A DNA stretch of 64,000 nt from Rubrobacter indicoceani (GTDB lineage: Bacteria > Actinomycetota > Rubrobacteria > Rubrobacterales > Rubrobacteraceae): assembly GCF_003568865.1 (NCBI RefSeq), contig NZ_CP031115.1, positions 310,001-374,000 of the forward strand, given 5' to 3'. Numbering within the stretch: the stretch's first letter is position 1; the number at the start of each line of letters is the position of its first letter. This document shows, piece after piece, positions 56,258-64,000 of this stretch. The notes beneath the pieces are model-generated. The model had not been told where the DNA came from. It did no database searches and worked only from the letters and a program-made list of their open reading frames with translations. Both the position numbers and the translations under genes were made by a program.

Positions 56258-56524
56258 TTACGCGACGCCACTATACGCCGGATGCTCGATGTATTCCGCG
56301 AACCGGGCGAAGCGCGGCTCCGCCGTCCCGAGGTACGTCCCGGCCCAGGCGTCCCAGACCGAACCCTCCGCTATGCAACTGCAGCCGTCGTCGAAGATGG
56401 AGGATTCGATGTCGCGCGCGACGACCGCCTCGGAGAGGGCGTCGAACATCAACCCGCCGTCCGGCACCCAGAAGAAGTCGCCGCCGAAGTTCGTATGGTT
56501 GCTGCTATGCGTCGTATGGATCAT
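56258..56524 (-). CDS. Small hypothetical protein in the ilv operon
   Basis: 88 residues from ATG 56524: an unusual start (MIHTTHSSNHTNF) and then GGDFFWVPDGGLMFDALSEAV, SSIFDDGCSCIAEGSVWDAWAGTYLG, EPRFARFAEYIEHP. It has no signal peptide and no family I recognise. It fills the gap between ilvN and ilvC on the same strand, and its codon use beyond residue ~13 matches its neighbours, which supports it being real. An earlier ATG (56620) would overlap ilvN and is less likely. It may have no role in the pathway. Confidence 0.5.
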   Translation of the reverse strand: MIHTTHSSNHTNFGGDFFWVPDGGLMFDALSEAVVARDIESSIFDDGCSCIAEGSVWDAWAGTYLGTAEPRFARFAEYIEHPAYSGVA

Positions 56525-56585
56525 GGAGATGAAAAGCTCGTTTCTTGTGGTTGGTGATGCAGGATGGGGGGCGCTCTTCTCTGCG

Positions 56586-56807
56586 CTACTCGACGGGGCC
56601 GATCTCCCGTACGTCTTCAAGGCCGTCCAGCAGGATGGTGTAGCGGCGGGCGTTCTCGGGGGGACAGTCGAAGGTGAACGCGACGGTCGTATCGCCGTCG
56701 CGCATCTTCGCGTCGAGGTTCCGTATCGGCATCCGCTTGTTCTGGATGGTGAGCATAAACCGGTTGAGGGCGTAGATCCCCGAGTCGAGTTTCGCTTCGA
56801 CCTTCAT
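56586..56807 (-). CDS. ilvN: Acetolactate synthase small subunit, single ACT domain
   Basis: 73 residues. It covers one ACT domain (FMLTIQNKRMPIRNLDAKMRDGD..., YTILLDGLEDVREIGPVE) and nothing else, so it is shorter than the usual 160-180-residue IlvN/IlvH and more like IlvM or an ACT-only regulator. In this family the ACT dimer binds valine and activates the large subunit. It lies 33 bp downstream of ilvB on the same strand. Confidence 0.78.
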   Translation of the reverse strand: MKVEAKLDSGIYALNRFMLTIQNKRMPIRNLDAKMRDGDTTVAFTFDCPPENARRYTILLDGLEDVREIGPVE

Positions 56808-56840
56808 ATCGTCGTACCTTCTCCGGCTCTGACCGACGAC

Positions 56841-58601
56841 CTAGACCGAGTGTTCCTCGATGATCTCGCTGACGGACATGCCGGAGGGGATCATGGGAAA
56901 CACGTTCGCCTCCGGGTCTATGTGGAAGTCAACGACCGTGAGACCTTCCTGAGCCTGCGCCCATTCAACAGCCGCCTCGATATCGTCGCCCGGCTTGACG
57001 GTCTTGCCGGCGAGGCCGTAGGCCTTTGCGAACTGCTCGTAGTCGGGGCCGGTCATCGGGGTCTCGGAGTAGCGGCGGTTGTGGAAGAACTGCTGCCACT
57101 GACGCACCATGCCGAGGTAGCCGTTGTTGAGGACGGCGACCTTTATGTTCAGCCCGAGGTCGCGGATGGTGGCGAACTCCTGGATGTTCATCTGGAAACC
57201 GCCGTCTCCGGCGACGACCCACACCGGGTCTTCCGGGAACGCGAGGGCCACGCCCATCGCCGCCGGGAGCGCGAAGCCCATCGTCCCGTGACCGCCCGAG
57301 GTGATGTGGCTGTTCCTTTTCGTGAACTCAAAGAACTGCGCCGTCCACATCTGGTGCTGCCCGACGTCCGAGACGATGCGGACGTTCTCGCCCGCCGTTT
57401 TCTTTATGGCGCTCATTATCCGGACCGGCCCGTACTCGTCCGTCGCCCCGGCCACGCGGGCCTTTTCCGACTTCTGCGACTTCGCTATCTCCTCGCGCCA
57501 GCCGGAGAGCGTGTCCTGCGCGTCTTCGAGGTGTCCGAAGATGCCGCGCAGCGCCGATCTGGCGTCGGCCGGGATGCCGACGGTCGGGCGTTTGACCTTG
57601 CCGAGCTCGGAGGGGTCTATGTCTATGTGGACTATCTTCGCGTTCGGCGCCCACTTCTCGGCGTTTCCGGTGATGCGGTCGTCGAAGCGCATCCCGACCG
57701 CGAAGATAAGGTCGGCCTTGTCTACGGCGCGGTTCACCGAAGCCATGCCGTGCATCCCCGGCCAGCCGATGTAGAGGGGGTGATCGTGCGGGACGGCGGA
57801 GAGCCCCAGAAGCGTCGTGCTTATGGGCGCCCCAACCCTCTCCGCGACGAGCATGAGCTCGCGCTCCGCGCCGGAGAGCGTAACCCCGTGCCCGGCGAGG
57901 ATCACGGGCCGCTTCGCCTTTTTGAGGAGCATCGCAGCCGCCGCCATCGCCGGGGACTCGGCCTGTCCCTCGACCGCCCTGAGACGCCGGAACGTGTCGT
58001 GCTTGCAGGCCGCGAGCTGCACGTCCTTCGGGATGTCCACAAGGACGGGGCCGGGCCTGCCGGAGCGGGCGATCTCGAAGGCCCGTCTCATCGTCTCGTA
58101 CAGCTCATCCGGGTCTTCCACAAGAAACGAGTGCTTGGTGAACGGCATCGCCATCGCCATCACGTCCGTCTCCTGAAAGGAGTCCTTGCCCATCACCGGT
58201 CGTCCGACCTGCCCCGTTATGGCGACCATCGGCACCGAGTCCGTCTTGGCGGTCGCAAGCCCGGTAACGAGGTTCGTCGCGCCGGGGCCGCTCGTTGCGA
58301 TGCACACCCCGACCTCGCCCGTTGCCCGGGCGAAGCCGTCGGCGGCGTGGGCTGCGGCCTGTTCGTGGCGGGTCAGGACGTGCTTGAGCGGGTAGTCCGG
58401 AAGGGCGTCGTAGAACGGCATGATCGTCCCGCCGGGATAGCCGAAGATGCGTTCGACCCCTTCGTCGAGAAGGGCCTCGCACATCGCCTCGCTCCCGAGG
58501 CGGGGTTTGTACTCTATCTGCTGCGAGGTGTAATCCGTGTCGAAGGCGTTCGAGGTGTTGTTCGCTGCATTGTTTGCGATGTTATCCACGCTGTATCCCA
58601 T
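56841..58601 (-). CDS. ilvB: Acetolactate synthase large subunit
   Basis: ThDP/FAD enzyme, first step of branched-chain synthesis. 586 residues. An extra ~35-residue polar N-terminus (MGYSVDNIANNAANNTSNAF) precedes EAMCEALLDEGVERIFGYPGGTIMPFYDAL. The catalytic Glu is in HEQAAAHAADGFARATG, and the ThDP-binding motif is VVAGDGGFQMNIQEFAT...LNNGYLG. The ATG follows a ~290-nt leader with three inverted repeats and a strong promoter. First gene of the minus-strand ilv-leu cluster. Confidence 0.96.
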   Translation of the reverse strand: MGYSVDNIANNAANNTSNAFDTDYTSQQIEYKPRLGSEAMCEALLDEGVERIFGYPGGTIMPFYDALPDYPLKHVLTRHEQAAAHAADGFARATGEVGVCIATSGPGATNLVTGLATAKTDSVPMVAITGQVGRPVMGKDSFQETDVMAMAMPFTKHSFLVEDPDELYETMRRAFEIARSGRPGPVLVDIPKDVQLAACKHDTFRRLRAVEGQAESPAMAAAAMLLKKAKRPVILAGHGVTLSGAERELMLVAERVGAPISTTLLGLSAVPHDHPLYIGWPGMHGMASVNRAVDKADLIFAVGMRFDDRITGNAEKWAPNAKIVHIDIDPSELGKVKRPTVGIPADARSALRGIFGHLEDAQDTLSGWREEIAKSQKSEKARVAGATDEYGPVRIMSAIKKTAGENVRIVSDVGQHQMWTAQFFEFTKRNSHITSGGHGTMGFALPAAMGVALAFPEDPVWVVAGDGGFQMNIQEFATIRDLGLNIKVAVLNNGYLGMVRQWQQFFHNRRYSETPMTGPDYEQFAKAYGLAGKTVKPGDDIEAAVEWAQAQEGLTVVDFHIDPEANVFPMIPSGMSVSEIIEEHSV

Positions 58602-58893
58602 CTCTTCTGTGTGATCCGTATTGCTGGAAGCCTCGCGCCGTAAAACGGAATCCGTCCGTTTTTTGTGGCTGCTAGGCGAACCGGATGGCGCCGTCCCGGT
58701 TCGCCCCGGTAATTACTACTAGCCGTACTAGTAGTCGGGCGTCGGGTACGACGGGCGTGGATACTCGCGGGTGGATCGGGGGGGTCAGAAAGGAACCGAC
58801 CCAGCGCTGGGCGACGGTGGTGGTATTCGCGTTGTCGGAAGCTCCGTTCAAGAGTCTTCTCTATTCCCGTCTGACTAGCTTACAGTAGAGCGA
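58602..58893 (-). promoter_or_regulatory. Structured ilvB leader (candidate attenuator)
   Basis: About 290 nt between the ilvB promoter and ATG. It contains three perfect inverted repeats: ACTACTAG/CTAGTAGT (58715-58735), GGCGAACCGG/CCGGTTCGCC (58675-58705) and AAAACGGA/TCCGTTTT (58642-58662). The last has the A-tract/stem/T-tract form of a bidirectional terminator and lies ~40 nt before ilvB. A T-box core was looked for and not seen. A TTG-started 40-codon frame sits in the 5' part but is not rich in Ile, Val or Leu. Confidence 0.45.
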
Positions 58894-58922
58894 AGGGTAA
58901 ACGGACGGTCAACCTCTGTCAA
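58894..58922 (-). promoter_or_regulatory. Promoter of ilvB
   Basis: On the minus strand a perfect -35 TTGACA, 17 bp, TACCCT. A second TTGACC follows 10 bp downstream. It lies ~140 bp downstream of the thrB stop. Confidence 0.6.
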
Positions 58923-59063
58923 GCGTTTTTGCCCGCCTTTTGCGCCACGCTGTATGTTTTCGGCACACAGCGACGGATTCTTTATGGCCGACGGTATGAA
59001 AAAGGCTCCGGTTGCGGACGGCGGCGAGGGAAAAGGTCGAGAAAAGACGGGCGCAAACGTACG

Positions 59064-59996
59064 TCAGGCGACGGGTTCGGGGACCCTCGAGGCGACTTCC
59101 CCCGGCGGCTCAACGCGCGCTCCGGCGAGGTCTACTTCGAGGGCGTAGGCTTTTGCTTCGGTGCCGCGTACGGTAAAGACCTCGCGCATCGCGGCGGCGA
59201 TCTCCTGCGTTTTTTCCGGCGGGGCGAAGGCGATCACGGTCGGGCCGGAGCCCGAGAGCGACGAGCCGTAAGCCCCGCTTGCGAGCGCGGTTTCTATAAC
59301 TTCTTCGAGGCCGGGGATAAGGTGCGCCCGGTACGGCTGGTGGAGCCTGTCCTGCATCGCGACGTTGAGGAGACCGTAGTCTCCGGTGGCCAGAGCGCCG
59401 AGCAAGAGTCCCGACCGCCCGACGTTGAAGACGGCGTCCTTGTGCGGTACGGACCCCGGCAGGGCATGTCTTGCAGCGGAGGTAGAGACGGTGAAGTCCG
59501 GGACGACGACCGCCGCGCCGAGGTCTTCCGGCTCCAGGCGGACGCTCTTTATGCCGTCGGGGGTGAGCGTGCCGATTATGAGGCCGCCGAGAAGGGCGGG
59601 GGCGGCGTTGTCCGGGTGGCCGTCGAGGTCGCACACTAAGTTGAGCAAGTCTTCCGGGGCCATCGCCCGTCCGAGAAGGTCGTTGGCGGCGACGGCCCCA
59701 CCTACAAGAGCCGCTGCGGAACCGCCGAGGCCGCGAGCGGGGGGTATGGAGTTCTCCTGCACGAGATGGAAGTTTATGTCCGGCTCTCCGATAAAGTCTG
59801 CGACGAACTTGGCGGCCCGGTAGGCGGGGTGGTCGGGGTTTTTGGGGATCAACTCCGCGCCGTCGCCCGTGGCTTCGACTATCGGCTCGGGGGAACGGTC
59901 GAGTGAGATCCTCATGAACAGCGAAAGCGCAAGCCCGACCGCGTCGAAGCCGGGGCCGAGGTTGGCGGAGGTCGCCGGGACCCGGACCGAGATCAC
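59064..59996 (-). CDS. thrB: Homoserine kinase
   Basis: GHMP kinase that phosphorylates L-homoserine. 310 residues. RVPATSANLGPGFDAVGLAL at the N-terminus, the ATP loop PPARGLGGSAAALVGGAVAAN and the C-terminal SSLSGSGPTVIAFA are the three GHMP motifs. The start overlaps the thrC stop by 4 nt, giving a thrC-thrB order. The homoserine dehydrogenase gene is not adjacent. Confidence 0.95.
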   Translation of the reverse strand: MISVRVPATSANLGPGFDAVGLALSLFMRISLDRSPEPIVEATGDGAELIPKNPDHPAYRAAKFVADFIGEPDINFHLVQENSIPPARGLGGSAAALVGGAVAANDLLGRAMAPEDLLNLVCDLDGHPDNAAPALLGGLIIGTLTPDGIKSVRLEPEDLGAAVVVPDFTVSTSAARHALPGSVPHKDAVFNVGRSGLLLGALATGDYGLLNVAMQDRLHQPYRAHLIPGLEEVIETALASGAYGSSLSGSGPTVIAFAPPEKTQEIAAAMREVFTVRGTEAKAYALEVDLAGARVEPPGEVASRVPEPVA

Positions 59997-61099
59997 GCCC
60001 GCTCCGAGCTTTCGATGCGACGCTCCATTACCCCGGATACGGCCTCGAAGGTCGCCTCGACGGGCTCCGGGAGCTTTGTCCGGTTCAGGATAACGTCCGG
60101 GTCTTTAAGGCCGTGTCCGGTCAGGATGCTGACGATCGTTCCCGATGGCGCGCGGCCTTCGCGGGCGAGCTTCAAAAGCCCTGCGATTCCGGCGGCGGAG
60201 GCAGGTTCGCAGAAGACGCCCTCCGCTGACGCGAGCATGGACTGGGCTTCGAGGATCTCATCGTCGGTAACGGCCTCTATCGCGCCGCCGGACTCTTCGA
60301 CCGCCGTTATGGCCCCGGCCTTGCTCGCCGGGGAGCCGATGCGGATCGCGCTCGCAACCGTCTCTGGGTTTTCTATGTCGTGCCCGGCTACAAGCGGCGC
60401 GGAACCCGCCGCCTGAAAGCCGAGCACCGTCGGCGTGGAGTCGGCGTTGCCGGCGGCGTGCCACTCGGTGAAACCCTTCCAGTAGGCGGTGATGTTCCCG
60501 GCGTTCCCAACGGGCAGGGTGAGGTAGTCCGGCGCGCCCCCGAGAGACTCGCAGACCTCGAAAGCCGCCGTTTTCTGGCCCTGGATTCTGTCCGGGTTAA
60601 CGGAGTTGACAAGGGCGATGTCGCTTCGTCTCTCGACGGCTTTCTTGGAGAGGCGGAGGGCGGCGTCGAAGTTGCCGTTTATCTGGATTATGCGTGCGCC
60701 GTGCGCAAGAACCTGCACGGCTTTGCCGAGGGCTATCTTCCCGGCGGGAACCATCACGAAGCACTCCATCCCGGCCCTTGCTGCATACGCCGCAGCAGAG
60801 GCCGCCGTGTTCCCGGTCGAGGCGCAGATGCAGGCCCGCATCCCCATCGCCCGCGCGCGGCTCATGGCGACGGTCATGCCCCGATCCTTGAACGAAGCCG
60901 TCGGGTTAAGACCCTCGAACTTAAGGAATAGCCGGACGTCCGGGCCGATCCCGGCCGCCACCTTCGGGGCTTCTATAAGCGGGGTCCGACCTTCTCCGAT
61001 GGTGGTGATGGCGCTGTCGGGCATCTCTGGAAGAAGGTCACGGTAGCGGTGTATAAGGCCGGACGGAACGACCTTGCCGGGTTGATTGGAGATAGTCAA
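59993..61099 (-). CDS. thrC: Threonine synthase
   Basis: Fold-type II PLP enzyme that converts O-phosphohomoserine to threonine. 368 residues, the short class II form. The PLP lysine is Lys71 in NPTASFKDRGM. CASTGNTAASAAAYAARAG binds phosphate, and the glycine loop is LPVGNAGNITAYWKGF. The TTG start has AGAGGAAG upstream. It is translationally coupled to thrB. Confidence 0.95.
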   Translation of the reverse strand: MTISNQPGKVVPSGLIHRYRDLLPEMPDSAITTIGEGRTPLIEAPKVAAGIGPDVRLFLKFEGLNPTASFKDRGMTVAMSRARAMGMRACICASTGNTAASAAAYAARAGMECFVMVPAGKIALGKAVQVLAHGARIIQINGNFDAALRLSKKAVERRSDIALVNSVNPDRIQGQKTAAFEVCESLGGAPDYLTLPVGNAGNITAYWKGFTEWHAAGNADSTPTVLGFQAAGSAPLVAGHDIENPETVASAIRIGSPASKAGAITAVEESGGAIEAVTDDEILEAQSMLASAEGVFCEPASAAGIAGLLKLAREGRAPSGTIVSILTGHGLKDPDVILNRTKLPEPVEATFEAVSGVMERRIESSERA

Positions 61100-61154
61100 G
61101 AAGTCTTCCTCTCTTGCGCCCGGCTCTGTGGCTCGGGCGGGGGTCGGGGTGGGT

Positions 61155-61301
61155 TCAGGCCCGGTTCTGGAGCCTGTTCTCGCCGCAGCCCGTGGTCTGT
61201 CCGTGCTTCGACCCGAGGGTTCCCGGGGTTTCTTCCGGCGCGCTCCCCGCGGTCGTCGGGTGGTCCGAAAGGTCCGTGCCGAAGTCTGTGTCGAGGTTCA
61301 T
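61155..61301 (-). CDS. Possible small threonine-rich protein or leader upstream of thrC
   Basis: A 48-codon frame from ATG ends 55 nt before thrC on the same strand: MNLDTDFGTDLSDHPTTAG, then SAPEETPGTLGSKHGQTTG. Eight of 48 codons are Thr, high for this window. No ribosome site is obvious. If translated it could act as a threonine-responsive leader, but no clear attenuator hairpin follows. The alternative is a chance frame. Confidence 0.25.
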   Translation of the reverse strand: MNLDTDFGTDLSDHPTTAGSAPEETPGTLGSKHGQTTGCGENRLQNRA

Positions 61302-61362
61302 ATCGCGGCCAAAGTTACCATGCTCCGCAAGCGGGATGCAAGGAGCGGTTTTACCGGGGTGA

Positions 61363-62355
61363 TCACTCCGGGTAGATCTCACGCATCGCCCGCCCCGCCG
61401 TGCGCTCGACGGTGCGGGCCTGATCCCCCGTGAGGTCGTCGCGCCAGCCTCCGGCGGCGGCTTTGCGGTAGAACTTCCCGCTTCCTTTTTCGTGGGCCGG
61501 GACGTTGGACCAGGAGTGTTTCTCGACCACCCGCCTTATCTCCCGGGGGCTTGCCGGAAGGCCGAGGTCGTGGCAGAGCCTCTGCATCGCAGCCTCCGGG
61601 TCTTCCAGAAGGTCTTCGTAGCGGACGGTGGTCTTCGGGCCTCTATGTTTGTCTACGGCTTCTTTGGCGGTGCCTATCTGCCGCTTCCAGGCTTCGGCGC
61701 GGTTCTTCAGGAACTTCTTTGTTTTGTCGGTCGCCCGGCCCGCCGCATCGCGTTTGTCCGGGTCGAGCTTCTCGTTCATCCAGCTTCCGCGACGCATCCC
61801 GTCGAGCGCGGAGGCCGCAACGTCCCTCGGGTCGCGCACGAGCAGCACGACCCGGCTCTCGGGCAGGGCCGGAAGGATAACGGACGCGCCGGTCGAGCCG
61901 TCCGGCTCCTTGACGATAAGGTAATCGTCGGGCGTGAGGTCCGGGTTGGAGCCGAGCGCGGTCGTGAGAACGAACTCTCTGACGGCCCCGCGCCAGACCC
62001 GCTTCGTCGGGTCGCCGAGAACGTAGTCCCTGGAGCCGAGCTGGCCCTCCTGCGACCGGGCGTAGAAGTTCCCGAAGAGCTGCCCGACCTTCGGCTCCTC
62101 CCAGACCTTTGCGCCCAACAGGTCGGCGAGCATCGCCCGAAGCCAGGAACTCCCGCTGCGGCTGGTGCAGAAGATCCAGACGACCCTCTGCGCGTTCGGG
62201 ATATCCGTCTGACCGGAGCGCTCCCGCCGGAGCCTTAGGCGCGCGTCGTGCAGCGCCCCCCGACCCCGGTAGAAAGAGCGTCGCAGCACGGCGTTGCGCC
62301 GGATCGCCGTCTGCAGACTTTTCCCGAGCTTCCCTGGAAGACCCCTGAAACTCAT
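61363..62355 (-). CDS. PAPS-dependent sulfotransferase family protein
   Basis: 330 residues, cytoplasmic with a basic N-terminus. The 5'-phosphosulfate loop is FCTSRSGSSWLRAMLADLLG (residues ~62-81) and the 3'-phosphate motif VVLLVRDPRDVAASALDGM; the C-terminal VRYEDLLEDPEAAMQRLC is typical of the group acting on carbohydrates or small molecules. The acceptor is unknown. It is divergent from the dTDP-sugar gene, so a cell-surface glycan is a reasonable guess. Confidence 0.87.
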   Translation of the reverse strand: MSFRGLPGKLGKSLQTAIRRNAVLRRSFYRGRGALHDARLRLRRERSGQTDIPNAQRVVWIFCTSRSGSSWLRAMLADLLGAKVWEEPKVGQLFGNFYARSQEGQLGSRDYVLGDPTKRVWRGAVREFVLTTALGSNPDLTPDDYLIVKEPDGSTGASVILPALPESRVVLLVRDPRDVAASALDGMRRGSWMNEKLDPDKRDAAGRATDKTKKFLKNRAEAWKRQIGTAKEAVDKHRGPKTTVRYEDLLEDPEAAMQRLCHDLGLPASPREIRRVVEKHSWSNVPAHEKGSGKFYRKAAAGGWRDDLTGDQARTVERTAGRAMREIYPE

Positions 62356-62464
62356 AAACCACCAGCCCGTTTCCGGTCATGTACAACGCCCGCCGCCGCA
62401 GACCGCCGGAGGCCGCGAAGAGTATAGAGCCTGGGCCAACCTCCGGTATCGGGGACGGGGATCT

Positions 62465-62490
62465 AGTAAATTTACTTTGCCGGGACAAAG
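62465..62490. promoter_or_regulatory. Palindromes in the sulfotransferase/rfbB intergenic region
   Basis: AGTAAATTTACT is a perfect 12-bp palindrome and is followed by CTTTG-ccggga-CAAAG. In a GC-rich 200-bp divergent region this AT-rich palindrome is a candidate operator. Confidence 0.35.
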
Positions 62491-62558
62491 GATAAACCAC
62501 CAGGTTCTGCCGGAGCGGGGCAGAGACAGACAAGACATCACGCAAGGGGTGAGGTGCA

Positions 62559-63641
62559 GTGGGCGAACGTACCCTGCTTGTAACGGGCGGAGCCGGTTTC
62601 ATCGGGGGGAACTTCGTAGGGCTGACGGTCGGCGACCACGAGGTCGTGAACCTCGACGCCCTCACCTACGCCGGGAACCTCGAAACCGTGGAAGAAGCCT
62701 TCGGACGGCCGGATCACATCTTTATCCAGGGTGATATCGGGGACCGGAACCTTGTCCCGAAGCTGCTCTCCCAGTACCGGCCGCGGGCGGTGGTGAACTT
62801 CGCCGCCGAAACCCACGTGGACCGCTCGATAGACGGCCCGGAGGCTTTCGTCGAGACAAATGTCCTGGCGACCCAGCGGCTCCTCGCCTCCTGCCTGGAG
62901 CACTGGCGGTCCATAGAAGACCCCGAAGAGCGCGAGGCCTTTCGCTTTCTGCACGTCTCGACGGACGAGGTCTACGGTGCGCTCGGCCAGACGGGGTACT
63001 TCACCGAGAAAAGCCCGTACCGGCCCAACTCGCCGTACTCGGCCTCGAAGGCGGCTTCGGATCACTTCGTCAGGGCTTACCACCACACCTACGGGCTGCC
63101 GACGCTCACGACGAACTGTTCCAACAACTACGGGCCGTACCAGTTCCCGGAGAAGCTTATCCCGCTCGTTATCTCAGCCGCGCTCGCCGGGAAGCCGCTC
63201 CCCGTCTACGGCGACGGCGGGCAGGTGCGCGACTGGCTCTACGTGGGGGATCACTGCCGGGCGATCCTCCGGGTTCTCGAAGGCGGCGTACCCGGTGAGG
63301 TCTACAACGTCGGCGGACACAACGAGAAAACGAACCTCGAAACGGTGCGCTACATCTGCACGCTTCTGGACCGTCTGGTCCCCGACTCCCCGCACGCGCC
63401 GCACGCGAACCTGATCGAGTTCGTCACCGACCGCCCGGGCCACGACCGCCGCTATGCAATAGACGCGGGCAGGATGGAACGCGACCTCGGCTGGACGCCG
63501 GATGAGACCTTTGAGAGCGGCATGGAGAAAACCGTTCTCTGGTACCTTGAAAACCGCTGGTGGAGCGAGGCCGTCATGGAGGGCAAGTACTCCGGTGAAC
63601 GACTCGGCACCGAAGAGACCGGGTTGGATTCGGGGGAGTAG
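62559..63641 (+). CDS. rfbB: dTDP-glucose 4,6-dehydratase
   Basis: Extended SDR enzyme making dTDP-4-keto-6-deoxyglucose, the branch point to rhamnose and other deoxysugars. 360 residues. NAD loop VTGGAGFIGGNFVG, the HVDRSIDGPEAFVETN segment, catalytic STDEVYG and YSASKAASDHFVRAY, then NCSNNYGPYQFPEKLIPL and GDGGQVRDWLYVGDHC, all typical of RmlB. The GTG start follows GGTGAGG. The other rml genes are not in the window. Confidence 0.95.
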   Translation: MGERTLLVTGGAGFIGGNFVGLTVGDHEVVNLDALTYAGNLETVEEAFGRPDHIFIQGDIGDRNLVPKLLSQYRPRAVVNFAAETHVDRSIDGPEAFVETNVLATQRLLASCLEHWRSIEDPEEREAFRFLHVSTDEVYGALGQTGYFTEKSPYRPNSPYSASKAASDHFVRAYHHTYGLPTLTTNCSNNYGPYQFPEKLIPLVISAALAGKPLPVYGDGGQVRDWLYVGDHCRAILRVLEGGVPGEVYNVGGHNEKTNLETVRYICTLLDRLVPDSPHAPHANLIEFVTDRPGHDRRYAIDAGRMERDLGWTPDETFESGMEKTVLWYLENRWWSEAVMEGKYSGERLGTEETGLDSGE

Positions 63642-63686
63642 CAAACCGCTACCGGAAGATGTAACACGCCGCCGAAGAGAAGCGGT

Positions 63687-63712
63687 TAGAATGGCCTGGA
63701 ACATACCAGGTC
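63687..63712 (+). promoter_or_regulatory. Candidate -10 box and small inverted repeat before the last gene
   Basis: TAGAAT (63687-63692), then CCTGG-aacata-CCAGG, then the GGAGGGG ribosome site. No -35 recognised. Confidence 0.35.
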
Positions 63713-63722
63713 TGGAGGGGTT

Positions 63723-64000
63723 TTGATCTTTCGCCTTGCACTTATAACGCTCGCGGCGTGCCTTATCGTAACGGTCGGGTTTATCGGGCGCTTCGCCTAC
63801 GAACAGCAGGCCTCGGCCCAGGACACCGGGGGTGGAGATCGTGTCATAGAAACCCAGGATGTGGACGACGGCCCGGAAGGCGATATCTCCCGCACCATAC
63901 AGAGCCCGGAGTATGACACCGACGACGTATCTGACAACAATAGCGCCATGAACGTATCCTCGGGAGACGGAGATGCCGGGCTTGCGGTGGAAGCCCAGTA
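63723..64000 (+). CDS. N-terminal part of an exported or membrane-anchored protein, cut by window edge
   Basis: 92 codons are visible, open to the end of the window. The TTG start has GGAGGGG just upstream. A signal peptide or anchor (LALITLAACLIVTVGFIGRF, residues ~4-23) is followed by YEQQASAQ, a possible cleavage site, and then a polar, Asp/Gly/Ser-rich stretch (DDGPEGDISRTIQSPEYDTDD). No domain is recognisable yet. It lies 80 bp after rfbB on the same strand. Confidence 0.65.
   Translation, partial: MIFRLALITLAACLIVTVGFIGRFAYEQQASAQDTGGGDRVIETQDVDDGPEGDISRTIQSPEYDTDDVSDNNSAMNVSSGDGDAGLAVEAQ

Noticed and set aside
56289-58643. 784-codon plus-strand frame opposite ilvB/ilvN
   Set aside because: Spans several real genes on the other strand and has no recognisable domain.
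58602-58960. T-box riboswitch before ilvB
   Set aside because: The conserved AGGGTGGNACCGCG-like core is absent from the leader.

Overview
The window is about 64 kb of high-GC DNA from what looks like a deep-branching actinobacterium, most likely Rubrobacter or a close relative. This is inferred from four things: high GC with strong GC3 bias; frequent TTG and GTG starts; a GlgE/TreS/maltokinase plus TreY/TreZ gene set; and TANNNT -10 boxes lying 6-10 nt before start codons, as in leaderless actinobacterial mRNAs. No rRNA, tRNA, CRISPR array, insertion sequence or prophage was seen. It reads as ordinary chromosome.

Layout. 0-4 kb: the 5' part of an alpha-glucan phosphorylase gene (minus strand, running off the left edge), a CHASE-type membrane histidine kinase and an uncharacterised protein. 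4-16 kb: a phosphate and envelope region. It holds a Tat-exported PhoX phosphatase divergent from a small secreted RTX-like Ca-binding protein, a DUF2079 membrane protein, a TrpB2-type enzyme, a Wzm/Wzt polysaccharide exporter, a ROK kinase with no recognisable start codon, a decayed phoD, and a second PhoX-family gene. Arrays of 7-mers close to GTTTAAC, repeated every 11 bp, precede phoX, the RTX gene and the DUF2079 gene, and a weaker array precedes the second PhoX gene. They look like PHO boxes. 16-20 kb: an S9 peptidase, an RlpA-like secreted protein, and two adjacent proteins that are essentially only a cyclic-nucleotide-binding domain.

20.3-34.9 kb: one tightly packed operon, glgE - treS/maltokinase fusion - glgB - glgX - treZ - treY. 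It encodes the GlgE route (trehalose to maltose to maltose-1-phosphate to alpha-glucan), branching and debranching, and the TreY/TreZ route from glucan back to trehalose. With the phosphorylase gene at the left edge, this is a nearly complete glycogen-trehalose cycle.

35-49 kb: mixed housekeeping genes. These are a quinone-oxidoreductase-like dehydrogenase, MFS and EamA transporters, an NAD(P)-binding protein, a class V aminotransferase, a DNA polymerase I without a 5'-nuclease domain, a CBS-domain site-2 protease, an HD protein, a TPR protein, a thioesterase, a solitary adenine-type DNA methyltransferase, a metallophosphoesterase and a PA0069-type radical SAM protein.

49-61 kb: amino-acid biosynthesis on the minus strand. 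thrC-thrB lies first, followed by an ilvB promoter and a long structured leader, then ilvB-ilvN-orf-ilvC-ilvE, a second structured gap, and leuA-orf-leuB-cimA. CimA suggests an isoleucine route from pyruvate. ilvD, leuC, leuD and hom are not in the window. 61-64 kb: a sulfotransferase, dTDP-glucose 4,6-dehydratase, and the start of an exported protein cut by the right edge.
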